In this document: positions 32,807 through 39,314 of the stretch, one piece after another | Layout: every line of letters begins with the position of its first letter | Numbering within the stretch: the first letter of the stretch is position 1 | Origin: an uncultured Oscillospiraceae bacterium | GTDB taxonomy: Bacteria > Bacillota_A > Clostridia > Oscillospirales > Oscillospiraceae | Assembly (NCBI GenBank): GCA_944387755.1 | Contig: CALXGC010000051.1 | Coordinates: 1 to 39,314, forward strand | Reading direction: 5' to 3' | DNA: 39,314 bases | Program-made: the position numbers and the translations under genes | The notes under the pieces: generated by a model | What the model saw: only the letters and a program-made list of their open reading frames with translations | Databases searched by the model: none | What the model was told of the DNA's origin: nothing

Positions 32807-33841
32807 ATGAAAAAGATCCTTGCGGTTTCCCTGGCAGCGGCGCTTATGCTGTCTCTTGGTTCCTGCGGCGGCGGGCAGACGGCGTCCTCCGGCAGCGCCG
32901 GAGGGACGGACGCCTCCGGCGAAGAGAAGGTGAGCCTCCAGATCGGCTTTACCACCGCGGCGGACCCCACGGACCCCTACTACTATGTGGCTACGGAGAT
33001 GGCGCGGATTCTGGACGAGAAGAGCGGCGGCGCCATGGAGCTCCAGATCTTCGCCAACGGCCAGCTGGGCCAGGAGCGGGAGATGTTTGAGGGAATGCAG
33101 ATGGGCACGGTGGAGATGGCGGTGATGACCAACTCCTATGTGAGCAACTTTATCCCCGCCTGCGGCGCGCTGGATCTCCCCTTCGTCTTTGAAGGCGTGG
33201 ACCAGGCCATGGAGGTGCTCAACGGCGAATTCGGCCAGTCCCTGCTGGACACCTTTGAAGGCACCGGCGTGGTTCCCCTCTCCTGGGGGGTGGGGGGCTT
33301 CCGGAACCTGGTGACGGCGGACAAGGCCGTGCGCGCCCCGGAGGACCTCAGCGGCATGAAGATCCGCTGCCTGGAGAACAACACCTATCTGAACACCTAT
33401 ACGGCGCTGGGCGCCAATCCCACCCCCATGGCCTGGTCTGAGACCATCCCCGGCCTTCAGCAGGGGACGGTGGAGGGCCTGGACGCCAGCATCAGCGTGC
33501 TGTACACCGGCGGCTTTGCGGACATCTGCGACTATCTGTCCCTGACCAACCAGTTCTTCGCCGCCACGGTGATCTGCATCTCGGAGACCAACTGGGACGC
33601 CCTCACCGGGGAGCAGCAGGCCTGGCTGCTGGAGTCCGCCCAGGAGGCCAGCGCCCTTCAGGCGGACTATCAGGTCCAGGCGGACGAGGACAACCTGGTG
33701 AAGATGGAGGAGGCGGGGATGACCATCGTCCGGGACGTGGATACCCAGGCCTTCCGATCCGCCCTGTCCAGCTTCTATGACGACATGAAGGAGACCATCG
33801 GCGCGGAGTATGTGGACGCTCTGTTCGCCGCCATAGCGTGA
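32807..33841 (+). CDS. dctP: TRAP transporter substrate-binding lipoprotein (DctP type)
   Basis: Extracellular binding protein of 344 residues. The lipoprotein signal MKKILAVSLAAALMLSLGSC ends in lipobox LGSC (Cys20), followed by a Gly/Ser linker. The mature part shows DctP features: FANGQLGQEREMFEGMQMGT, then PFVFEGVDQAMEVL, DLSGMKIRCLENNTYLNTY and a conserved carboxylate-binding arginine likely in KIRCLEN. Such proteins bind carboxylate-containing ligands. ATG 32807 has CAGGAGGA 7 bases upstream. First gene of dctPQM; ligand unknown. Confidence 0.93.
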   Translation: MKKILAVSLAAALMLSLGSCGGGQTASSGSAGGTDASGEEKVSLQIGFTTAADPTDPYYYVATEMARILDEKSGGAMELQIFANGQLGQEREMFEGMQMGTVEMAVMTNSYVSNFIPACGALDLPFVFEGVDQAMEVLNGEFGQSLLDTFEGTGVVPLSWGVGGFRNLVTADKAVRAPEDLSGMKIRCLENNTYLNTYTALGANPTPMAWSETIPGLQQGTVEGLDASISVLYTGGFADICDYLSLTNQFFAATVICISETNWDALTGEQQAWLLESAQEASALQADYQVQADEDNLVKMEEAGMTIVRDVDTQAFRSALSSFYDDMKETIGAEYVDALFAAIA

Positions 33842-33854
33842 GATAGTAAAATTT

Positions 33855-33880
33855 GGCTGCCGCGCACAGGCGCGGCAGCC
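33855..33880 (+). other. Hairpin between dctP and dctQ
   Basis: GGCTGCCGCGC-ACAG-GCGCGGCAGCC, a perfect 11-bp stem 12 bases after the dctP stop, without a T-tract, then the tandem CCGGATGAAAG-CCGGATGAAAG (33879-33900). It probably protects the dctP message so that the binding protein is made in excess. Confidence 0.7.
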
Positions 33881-33919
33881 GGATGAAAGCCGGATGAAAG
33901 ATTGAAAGGAGGCAGCGGT

Positions 33920-34435
33920 ATGTCCAAGCCTGCGGGCGGCGCGGTGAAGGCCGTGTCCGGCGTGCTGGAAAAGGCCATCGAGTGGCTGGTCGCCGTTATG
34001 TTCACCGTGCTGATTGTAAGCTGTGTGACGCAGATTTTCATGCGCACCTTTGTCAACCTCTCTCCCCCCTGGACGGAGGAGCTGGCGCGCTACGCTTTTA
34101 TGTATGTGAATATCATCGGTGCCGCAATCTGTGTGCGCAAGAAGTCCCACGCGCGGGTGACGGTGATTCTGGACGCCCTGGGGCCCGTCCCCAGGGCCGT
34201 GCTGGAGACCTTCGCGGACCTGGCGGTTCTCTTCGTCAGCGTGATTATGATGGTCTGGGGAATGCAGTGTGTGCTCCAGGTCTCCGGACAGCTCAGCCCG
34301 GCCATGCGCCTGAGCATGTCCTTTGTCTATTTCTGCATTCCCCTCTCCGGAGCGTGCATTGCCTTTGAGACCGTTCTGAATCTGGCCAGAGATCTGGCCG
34401 CCTTTGCCGGAAAGGGGGGGACGCGGGATGAGTGA
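33920..34435 (+). CDS. dctQ: TRAP transporter small membrane subunit (DctQ type)
   Basis: Membrane protein of 171 residues with four helices. LSPPWTEELARYAFMYVNII is the DctQ signature (W.EE..R....W). ATG 33920 has AAAGGAGG 7 bases upstream. It overlaps dctM by 8 bases. Confidence 0.92.
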   Translation: MSKPAGGAVKAVSGVLEKAIEWLVAVMFTVLIVSCVTQIFMRTFVNLSPPWTEELARYAFMYVNIIGAAICVRKKSHARVTVILDALGPVPRAVLETFADLAVLFVSVIMMVWGMQCVLQVSGQLSPAMRLSMSFVYFCIPLSGACIAFETVLNLARDLAAFAGKGGTRDE

Positions 34436-35720
34436 GGCCATCATTGTCTTCATCGCTATGTTTGCGCTGATTTTCCTGGGGGTTCCGGTGGCGTTTTCCA
34501 TCGCGGCTTCGTCCACGGTGTTTCTGATTGTCACCCAGCTCCGGCCGCTGCTGCTGGTGCCCCAGCGGATGCTCACTGGTCTGGACTCCTTCCCCTATCT
34601 GGCCATCCCCCTGTTTATCCTGGTGGGCAATCTGATGGATACGGGGGGAATCAGCCGGCGGATGGTCAACTGGGCCAACACCCTGGTGGGGACGCTGCCC
34701 GGCGGCCTGGGGGTGGTGGCGGTGCTCTCCTGCACGGTGTTCGCCGCGCTGACCGGCTCCGCCCCGGCCACGGTGGCCGCCATCGGCTCTCTGATGATCG
34801 GCCCCATGGTGGAGCACGGCTATGACAAGAAGACGGCGGTGGGCCTGTGCGCCGCCGCCGGGGCCCTGGGGCCCATCATTCCCCCCAGCATCACCATGAT
34901 TGTCTTCGGCGTCACCATGTCGGTCTCCATACCGGCCATGTTTTTGGGGGGCATTATTCCGGGGCTGATCATTGCCGCGCTGCTGATTGTGGCCAACGTG
35001 GTCCATGCCCTGCGCCATCCGGCGATTCTCCGGCACCGGAATACGGAGCGCTTCTCCCTCTCCGCGTTTCTGCGGGCCACCCTGGACGCCCTGCCCACCC
35101 TCTTTCTCCCCGTTTTGATTCTGGGGGGCATCTACGCCGGATTTTTCACCCCCACGGAGTCCGCCGCCTTCGGGACGGTCTACGCCCTGTGCCTGGGCTT
35201 CGGCTACCGGGAGCTGAGGCTCCGGGACCTGAAGAGGATTCTGGTGAAGAGCGCGGAGACCTCGGCCATGGTCTGCTTCATCATCTCCGTGGCCAACATC
35301 CTCTCCTGGATTATGGCCTCCACCCAGGCCTCCAACGCCATTGTCAGCGGCCTGATGTCCTTTGTCAGCGACAAGTTTACCTTCCTGCTGGTGATGAACC
35401 TGTTTTTGATTCTGGTGGGGGCGCTGCTGGACCAGGGGGCAGCTGTGATTATCATCTGTCCCATGCTCTTCTCTCTGGGGACCTCGCTGGGCATTGACCC
35501 GCTGCACCTGGCACTGGTCATGTGCGTCAACCTGGTGCTGGGCAATGTGACGCCCCCCTTCGGCTATAACCTGTTTACCGCCACATCCATCTCCGGCCTG
35601 AAGTTTGTGGACGTAGTGAAGGGGACCATGCCCTTCCTGCTGATTGAGATTGCCGTGCTGTTCTTCCTGGCCTACTGCGAGCCGGTGGTGCTCTGGCTGC
35701 CCCGGCTGGCGGGCTATTGA
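34428..35720 (+). CDS. dctM: TRAP transporter large membrane subunit (DctM type)
   Basis: Permease of 430 residues with about 12 helices, which moves substrate with sodium ions. Signatures: FLGVPVAFSIAASSTVFL near the start, YLAIPLFILVGNLMDTGGIS, GSAPATVAAIG, ALGPIIPPSITMIVFG and GFFTPTESAAFGTVYAL. ATG 34428 lies within the end of dctQ. With dctP and dctQ it completes a standard three-part TRAP transporter. Confidence 0.95.
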   Translation: MSEAIIVFIAMFALIFLGVPVAFSIAASSTVFLIVTQLRPLLLVPQRMLTGLDSFPYLAIPLFILVGNLMDTGGISRRMVNWANTLVGTLPGGLGVVAVLSCTVFAALTGSAPATVAAIGSLMIGPMVEHGYDKKTAVGLCAAAGALGPIIPPSITMIVFGVTMSVSIPAMFLGGIIPGLIIAALLIVANVVHALRHPAILRHRNTERFSLSAFLRATLDALPTLFLPVLILGGIYAGFFTPTESAAFGTVYALCLGFGYRELRLRDLKRILVKSAETSAMVCFIISVANILSWIMASTQASNAIVSGLMSFVSDKFTFLLVMNLFLILVGALLDQGAAVIIICPMLFSLGTSLGIDPLHLALVMCVNLVLGNVTPPFGYNLFTATSISGLKFVDVVKGTMPFLLIEIAVLFFLAYCEPVVLWLPRLAGY

Positions 35721-35738
35721 GAGAGGGGGAAATCTGCT

Positions 35739-37004
35739 GTGAGCGACCATATTTACAGCGCCATCCGCGCCGCGGCGGAGGCCATCGCGCCCCAGGCCAT
35801 CGCCTGGCGGCGTGACATTCACGCCCATCCGGAGATGTCCAACATGGAATTCCGCACCAGCCGGCTGGTAGCCGGCCACCTGCGGCAGCTGAAGCTGGAC
35901 GAGGTACACGAGGGGCTGGCGGGGGGAACCGGCGTCATCGGCGTGCTGCGGGGCGGGCACAGCGGCCCCACGGTGGGGCTGCGGGCCGACATGGACGCCC
36001 AGGCGGTGCTGGAGGCCACCGGACTGCCCTTCGCCTCCAAAGCCGTCTGCCAGTGGGGCGGGGAGACCGTCCCGGTGATGCACTGCTGCGGCCACGACGT
36101 CCACACCGCCATCGGCATGGCCGCCGCCGCCGTTTTGGCCGGTATGCGGGAGGAGCTCTGCGGGACCGTTCTGTTTGTCTTTCAGCCCGCGGAGGAGGGG
36201 CCGTCCCCCGGATGGAGGGGTCCCCACGGCGCCCAGGCCATGATGGAGGAGGAGGCCTTCCGCCGCTGCTGGCCGGACGCCATGTTTGCCCTGCACATCG
36301 ACCCCAACCAGCCCGCCGGGACGGCGGGGGAGCTGTCCTTCGCCGTGGGGCAGACCTGTATGGCCATCTCCGCCTTCTCCATCGAGCTGTCCGGCGTGGG
36401 AGGCCACAACGCCAAGCCCTGGATGGGGGTGGACACCCTTCTCCCCGGGGCGCAGATTCTCCAGGGGCTCCAGAACATCGTCACCCGGAACGTCAACCCC
36501 AGCGCCAACCAGGTGGTGCTGACGGTGGGGCAGTTTTTGGGGGGCACAAAGTACAACGTCATTGCGGACCGCACAGTCCTGCGGGGGGCGTGCCGGTTCA
36601 CCGACTACGCCGCCCGGTCCTATCTGGAGCGGCGGGTTGAGGAGACGGCCGCCGGCATCGCCGCGGCGGGCAATGTGCAGGCTCGTGTCACCTGGGACAT
36701 GCACTACCCGCCCAACTTCAACAGCGCGGCGCTGGCCGGGGAGATGATTCCGAAGCTGGAGCAGGCGCTGGGGGCGGGAAAAATCTCCGGCCAGAAGGAG
36801 CGCTGCGCCCAGTTCCCCGACGATTTTTCCTACTACACCCTGAAAATCCCCAGTATCTACGCGCTGCTGAGCTGCGCGCCGGACCAGGGGGACCCCGCCA
36901 AAACCCCCGGCCTCCACACCGCCGGGCTGATGGTCAACGAGGCCTGTATCGCGGAGGGAATCAAGGCGGCGGCCGCCTTTCTGGCGGGCTATGGCCGGGA
37001 ATAG
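35739..37004 (+). CDS. M20-family amidohydrolase (hippurate/IAA-amino-acid hydrolase-like)
   Basis: Metal-dependent amidase of 421 residues in the M20D group, which cleaves N-acyl amino acids and related amides. Motifs: RRDIHAHPEMSNMEFRTS, LRADMDA, MHCCGHDVHTA (Cys117, His119), FQPAEEGP (Glu152/153) and GLHTAG near the end. The dimerisation domain contains GVGGHNAKPWMGVD. The start is GTG at 35739 after GAGAGGGGG. It is 18 bases after dctM, so it most likely acts on what the TRAP system imports. Substrate unknown; GPSPGWRGPHGAQAM after the metal motif is longer than usual. Confidence 0.9.
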   Translation: MSDHIYSAIRAAAEAIAPQAIAWRRDIHAHPEMSNMEFRTSRLVAGHLRQLKLDEVHEGLAGGTGVIGVLRGGHSGPTVGLRADMDAQAVLEATGLPFASKAVCQWGGETVPVMHCCGHDVHTAIGMAAAAVLAGMREELCGTVLFVFQPAEEGPSPGWRGPHGAQAMMEEEAFRRCWPDAMFALHIDPNQPAGTAGELSFAVGQTCMAISAFSIELSGVGGHNAKPWMGVDTLLPGAQILQGLQNIVTRNVNPSANQVVLTVGQFLGGTKYNVIADRTVLRGACRFTDYAARSYLERRVEETAAGIAAAGNVQARVTWDMHYPPNFNSAALAGEMIPKLEQALGAGKISGQKERCAQFPDDFSYYTLKIPSIYALLSCAPDQGDPAKTPGLHTAGLMVNEACIAEGIKAAAAFLAGYGRE

Positions 37005-37014
37005 GAGGGAGACT

Positions 37015-37737
37015 ATGCTTCAGACCATGCTGCGGGGGGCGCAGGAATATTTTACCCGCCCCCTTTCAGAGACGTCGTTTTTCTATCCGGAGGGCAGGAG
37101 AGCGGAGGTCCGGGGGGCGGAGTGCGCGTTTCGCCCCCTGGAGGAGGCCCAGCCCGCCGGCCTTCCGTGGGAGTTTCTCTCGGCGGACGCCATCTCCCCC
37201 CGGCTGGGCTATGTTCAGACGGGCTGCCGGCAGGGGACGTCCTTTGTGCGGGAGCTGCTGGTCTTCCTGGGGACCGGCTCCGGCTGTAAGCTGGTCTCCG
37301 CCCTGCGGGTTCCGGGGGAGCGGTACCGCGGGCTCCCGGCCCGGAGCGGGGAGGACGGGCTCTATCAGGAGGTGGGGCGGATTCTGCTGGACTATGGCCA
37401 CGCCGTCTATACCCTGGACGCGGAGAGGGCCCTGGGGGTGTTCGCCCCGGAGGCGCGGATGATTCACCCCACGGACGGGGGCGGGTTTGCCGACGTGCCC
37501 TGCACGGTCTTTCGGGAGCGGTGGGCCGGCCTCCCCGGCCCGGAGGAGCAGGGGCTGGAGGAGTTTACCCGCATCTACCGCATAGAGCTGCTGGACGAGC
37601 GGACCGCTGTGGCGAAGGTGGGGGTAGCCAAGCTGGCGGACTGCTACAACGACTATCTCTTCTGCCGGAAGACCGGAGGAGAGTGGAAAATCATTCACAA
37701 GCTCACCCAGCTGCTGGGCCGGATGGAGGCCCGGTAA
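37015..37737 (+). CDS. NTF2-like (lumazine-binding-type) protein, possibly duplicated
   Basis: Protein of 240 residues. The C-terminal half (about 115-235) looks like an NTF2-like fold: ILLDYGHAVYTLDAERALGV, FAPEARMIHPTDGGG, TRIYRIELLDERTAVAKVGV, and YNDYLFCRKTGGEWKIIHKL. The N-terminal half ends in VRELLVFLGTGSGCKLVSAL, which mirrors the last motif, so an older, decayed copy of the domain may precede it. No signal peptide. AGGAGGGA lies 4 bases before the ATG, and 10 bases separate it from the M20 gene. It could be a small-molecule-binding or isomerase-like partner of this pathway; not proven. Confidence 0.7.
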   Translation: MLQTMLRGAQEYFTRPLSETSFFYPEGRRAEVRGAECAFRPLEEAQPAGLPWEFLSADAISPRLGYVQTGCRQGTSFVRELLVFLGTGSGCKLVSALRVPGERYRGLPARSGEDGLYQEVGRILLDYGHAVYTLDAERALGVFAPEARMIHPTDGGGFADVPCTVFRERWAGLPGPEEQGLEEFTRIYRIELLDERTAVAKVGVAKLADCYNDYLFCRKTGGEWKIIHKLTQLLGRMEAR

Positions 37738-37743
37738 AGGGAG

Positions 37744-37784
37744 GCGGCCCGCCCCCTCCGGCTGAACCGGAGGGGGCGGGCCGC
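37744..37784. terminator. Strong hairpin between the TRAP operon and spoVT
   Basis: An 18-bp perfect stem (37744-37761 with 37767-37784) around CTGAA, between converging genes. T-tracts are poor on both sides, yet stability and position suggest it ends both transcripts. Confidence 0.75.
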
Positions 37785-37794
37785 TGACTTTGCG

Positions 37795-38337
37795 TTAGCT
37801 CTCCATATGCTTGCCCAGGAAGGCGGCGATGGACTGGGCCAGCTTATACTCCACCTCGCCGCTGCCCAGCTCCGCCTCCGGGGCGGTGAACACCACGCTG
37901 CCCAGCACGTCCCCCTCGGAGAGAATGGGGGCGACGGTGTCCAGAAAGAAACGCCCGTCCCCGGCGCACAGGGGAATTCCCTCCTCTCCGGCCTTGTGCT
38001 GATAGATCTGCCGGCCCTCCATCAGCCGCTCCAGGTCGGGGGAGATCTGTTTGTCCATCAGCTCCTTCCGGGGGGCGCCGGAGATGGCGATGGTGTTGTC
38101 CCGGTCGGTAATCACCGCCGTGTGGCCGGTGGTGCGGTTGAGGGTCTCGCACAGCTGGCCGGCGAACTCGGAAAGGCCGCCCATCAGGGAATACTTTTTA
38201 AAAATCACGCTGCCGTCCCGGTCGGTGTAGATCTCCAGGGGGTCGCCCTCCCGGATGCGCATGGTGCGGCGGATCTCCTTGGGAATCACGACGCGGCCCA
38301 AATCGTCAATTCTTCTCACAATGCCAGTCGCTTTCAT
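37795..38337 (-). CDS. spoVT: Stage V sporulation protein T
   Basis: Forespore transcription factor of 180 residues. The N-terminal AbrB-type swapped-hairpin domain (1-52) begins MKATGIVRRIDDLGRVVIPK and contains EIRRTMRIREGDPLEIYTD. The C-terminal GAF domain (about 60-178) holds TTGHTAVITDRDNTIAISGA. The length and two-domain layout match SpoVT and exclude AbrB itself, which lacks the GAF part. Preceded by a sigma-G-like promoter and GGGAGGA. With gpr, it confirms a spore-former. Confidence 0.95.
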   Translation of the reverse strand: MKATGIVRRIDDLGRVVIPKEIRRTMRIREGDPLEIYTDRDGSVIFKKYSLMGGLSEFAGQLCETLNRTTGHTAVITDRDNTIAISGAPRKELMDKQISPDLERLMEGRQIYQHKAGEEGIPLCAGDGRFFLDTVAPILSEGDVLGSVVFTAPEAELGSGEVEYKLAQSIAAFLGKHMES

Positions 38338-38378
38338 CTATATAGTTCCTCCCACGGTGTTTTGTTGGAAACAAAATA

Positions 38379-38408
38379 TAGTATCCGCAGGAAACCGGGG
38401 GCTATACA
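38379..38408 (-). promoter_or_regulatory. Sigma-G-like promoter of spoVT
   Basis: On the minus strand TGTATA (38408-38403), 17 bases, GATACTA (38385-38379), against the sigma-G consensus TGAATA and CATACTA. In Bacillus, spoVT is a sigma-G gene, so element and gene agree. The leader is about 35-40 bases. Confidence 0.62.
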
Positions 38409-38445
38409 GCCTTTTCAAAGGGCTGGCTGGGAATTGACGGAAAGC

Positions 38446-39314
38446 TCAGCGCTGATACTCAAACTCCAGGTCGTACAGAGAGACGGTGTCCCCGTCCTGA
38501 ATGCCCATAGCCTCCAGCTTGTCGAAGAGGCCGGAGGCGCGCAGCTGCCGGTCGAACCAGCTCCGGCTCTCGTAGTCGGAGAAGTTCACATTGGCCATCA
38601 GCCGCTGGAGCCAGGGGGCCTCCACCACCCAGGTGCCGTCGAAGTTTTCGATGGAGACCTCGCCGGTGGTGTCCACCTCCGGAGGCCGCTGGACATAGGT
38701 GGGCTCGAACACCGCTACGGGGGGCAGGGCCTGCAGCTCCTGGGCGCAGCGGCGCACCAGCTCCCGGGTGCCCTGGTGGGCGGCGGCGGAGAGCGCAAAC
38801 AGCTCCAGACCCTGGGCCTCCACATGTTCCCGCAGGCGCTGGAGCAGGGACGGGTCCTGCATAATGTCCACCTTGTTGGCGGCCACGATCATCTTCCGGG
38901 AGGCCAGTTCAGGAGAATACTGCCGGAGTTCTTCATTGATGGCCTCAAAGTCTTCCACCGGGTCCCGGCCCTCGGAGCCGGACACGTCCACCACATGGAT
39001 GAGCAGGCGGCAGCGGTCGATGTGCCGCAGGAAGTCGTGGCCCAGGCCGGCCCCCTCCGCCGCCCCCTCGATGATGCCGGGGATGTCGGCCATGACGAAG
39101 GAGACCCCCTCCTCCACATAGACCACCCCCAGGTTGGGGAACAGGGTGGTGAAGTGGTAGTTGGCGATCTTGGGCTGGGCCCGGCTCACCACGCTGAGGA
39201 GGGTGGACTTGCCCACGTTGGGGAAGCCCACCAGCCCCACGTCGGCCAGCAGCTTCAGCTCCAGAATGACCTCCCGGGTCTCGCCGGGGTAGCCCGCCTT
39301 GGCGAAGCGGGGCA
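38446..39314 (-). CDS. obg: GTPase Obg/CgtA (5' end cut)
   Basis: Ribosome-associated GTPase involved in 50S assembly and stress control. The last 289 residues are in the window; the frame is open to the edge, and the glycine-rich N-terminal OBG domain is mostly outside (its end, [20 protein letters not shown], is seen). G1 is [10 protein letters not shown]3 is DIPGIIEGA (DxPG, as in Obg), G4 is NKVD and G5 is SAAA. A C-terminal OCT domain is present ([18 protein letters not shown], then [20 protein letters not shown]). It ends about 38 bases before the spoVT promoter. Confidence 0.96.
   Translation of the reverse strand, partial: PRFAKAGYPGETREVILELKLLADVGLVGFPNVGKSTLLSVVSRAQPKIANYHFTTLFPNLGVVYVEEGVSFVMADIPGIIEGAAEGAGLGHDFLRHIDRCRLLIHVVDVSGSEGRDPVEDFEAINEELRQYSPELASRKMIVAANKVDIMQDPSLLQRLREHVEAQGLELFALSAAAHQGTRELVRRCAQELQALPPVAVFEPTYVQRPPEVDTTGEVSIENFDGTWVVEAPWLQRLMANVNFSDYESRSWFDRQLRASGLFDKLEAMGIQDGDTVSLYDLEFEYQR

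Noticed and set aside
34293..36917. An open frame of 874 codons on the minus strand
   Set aside because: It lies fully antisense to dctQ, dctM and the M20 gene, is rich in His, Gly and Gln as antisense frames of GC-rich genes are, and shows no domain.

Overview
The window reads as a piece of chromosome from a GC-rich, endospore-forming Clostridia bacterium, most likely of the Oscillospiraceae (Flavonifractor/Lawsonibacter-like gut bacteria). This rests on high GC with strong G/C third positions, GGAGG ribosome sites, AT-rich promoters of the TTGACA/TATAAT type, the spore genes gpr and spoVT, rpsF-ssb-rpsR, and gut-type traits (hexuronate use, TRAP uptake). The genus is an inference; no rRNA or tRNA gene is visible.

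Layout. (1) 1-5815: hexuronate catabolism and regulators: a KDPG aldolase with a C-terminal VOC-like extension (cut by the window edge), glucuronate isomerase uxaC, two FCD-type GntR regulators, an AraC regulator and a small membrane protein. (2) 5919-9895: glutamine-dependent NAD synthetase, a split pair of CHR-family transporters, and the manganese exporter mntP under a yybP-ykoY (Mn2+) riboswitch. (3) 10122-10680: a gene-free block of intergenic repeats; related modules recur near 7850-8030 and 31798-31935. (4) 10681-19486: a DcuS/DcuR-like two-component system divergent from a complete F-type ATP synthase operon (a, c, b, delta, alpha, gamma, beta, epsilon). (5) 19443-21506: a five-gene phage-derived lysis/tail module whose amidase overlaps atpC tail to tail. 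(6) 21741-28800: housekeeping genes (D-2-hydroxyacid dehydrogenase, dihydrouridine synthase, thioredoxin reductase, rpsR-ssb-rpsF, YihY, rpsT), spore protease gpr and two small membrane-protein candidates. (7) 28855-37737: a RidA-aminotransferase pair facing a LysR regulator, then an XRE-cupin regulator, a TRAP transporter (dctP, dctQ, dctM), an M20 amidohydrolase and an NTF2-like protein, which look like one uptake-and-hydrolysis unit. (8) 37795-39314: spoVT behind a sigma-G-like promoter, and obg, cut by the window edge.

How it fits together. The left end probably senses and degrades uronates: UxaC isomerises glucuronate or galacturonate and KDPG aldolase takes the last step; the dehydratase and kinase are not here. 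A palindrome sits over the aldolase promoter, next to the GntR gene. The right end probably imports an anionic compound through TRAP and cleaves an amide bond in it; the substrate is unknown. The least explained parts are the phage lysis module pressed against the ATP synthase operon, the TRAP-M20-NTF2 unit, the repeat family whose hairpins show compensatory base changes, and a 33-codon ORF abutting gpr.
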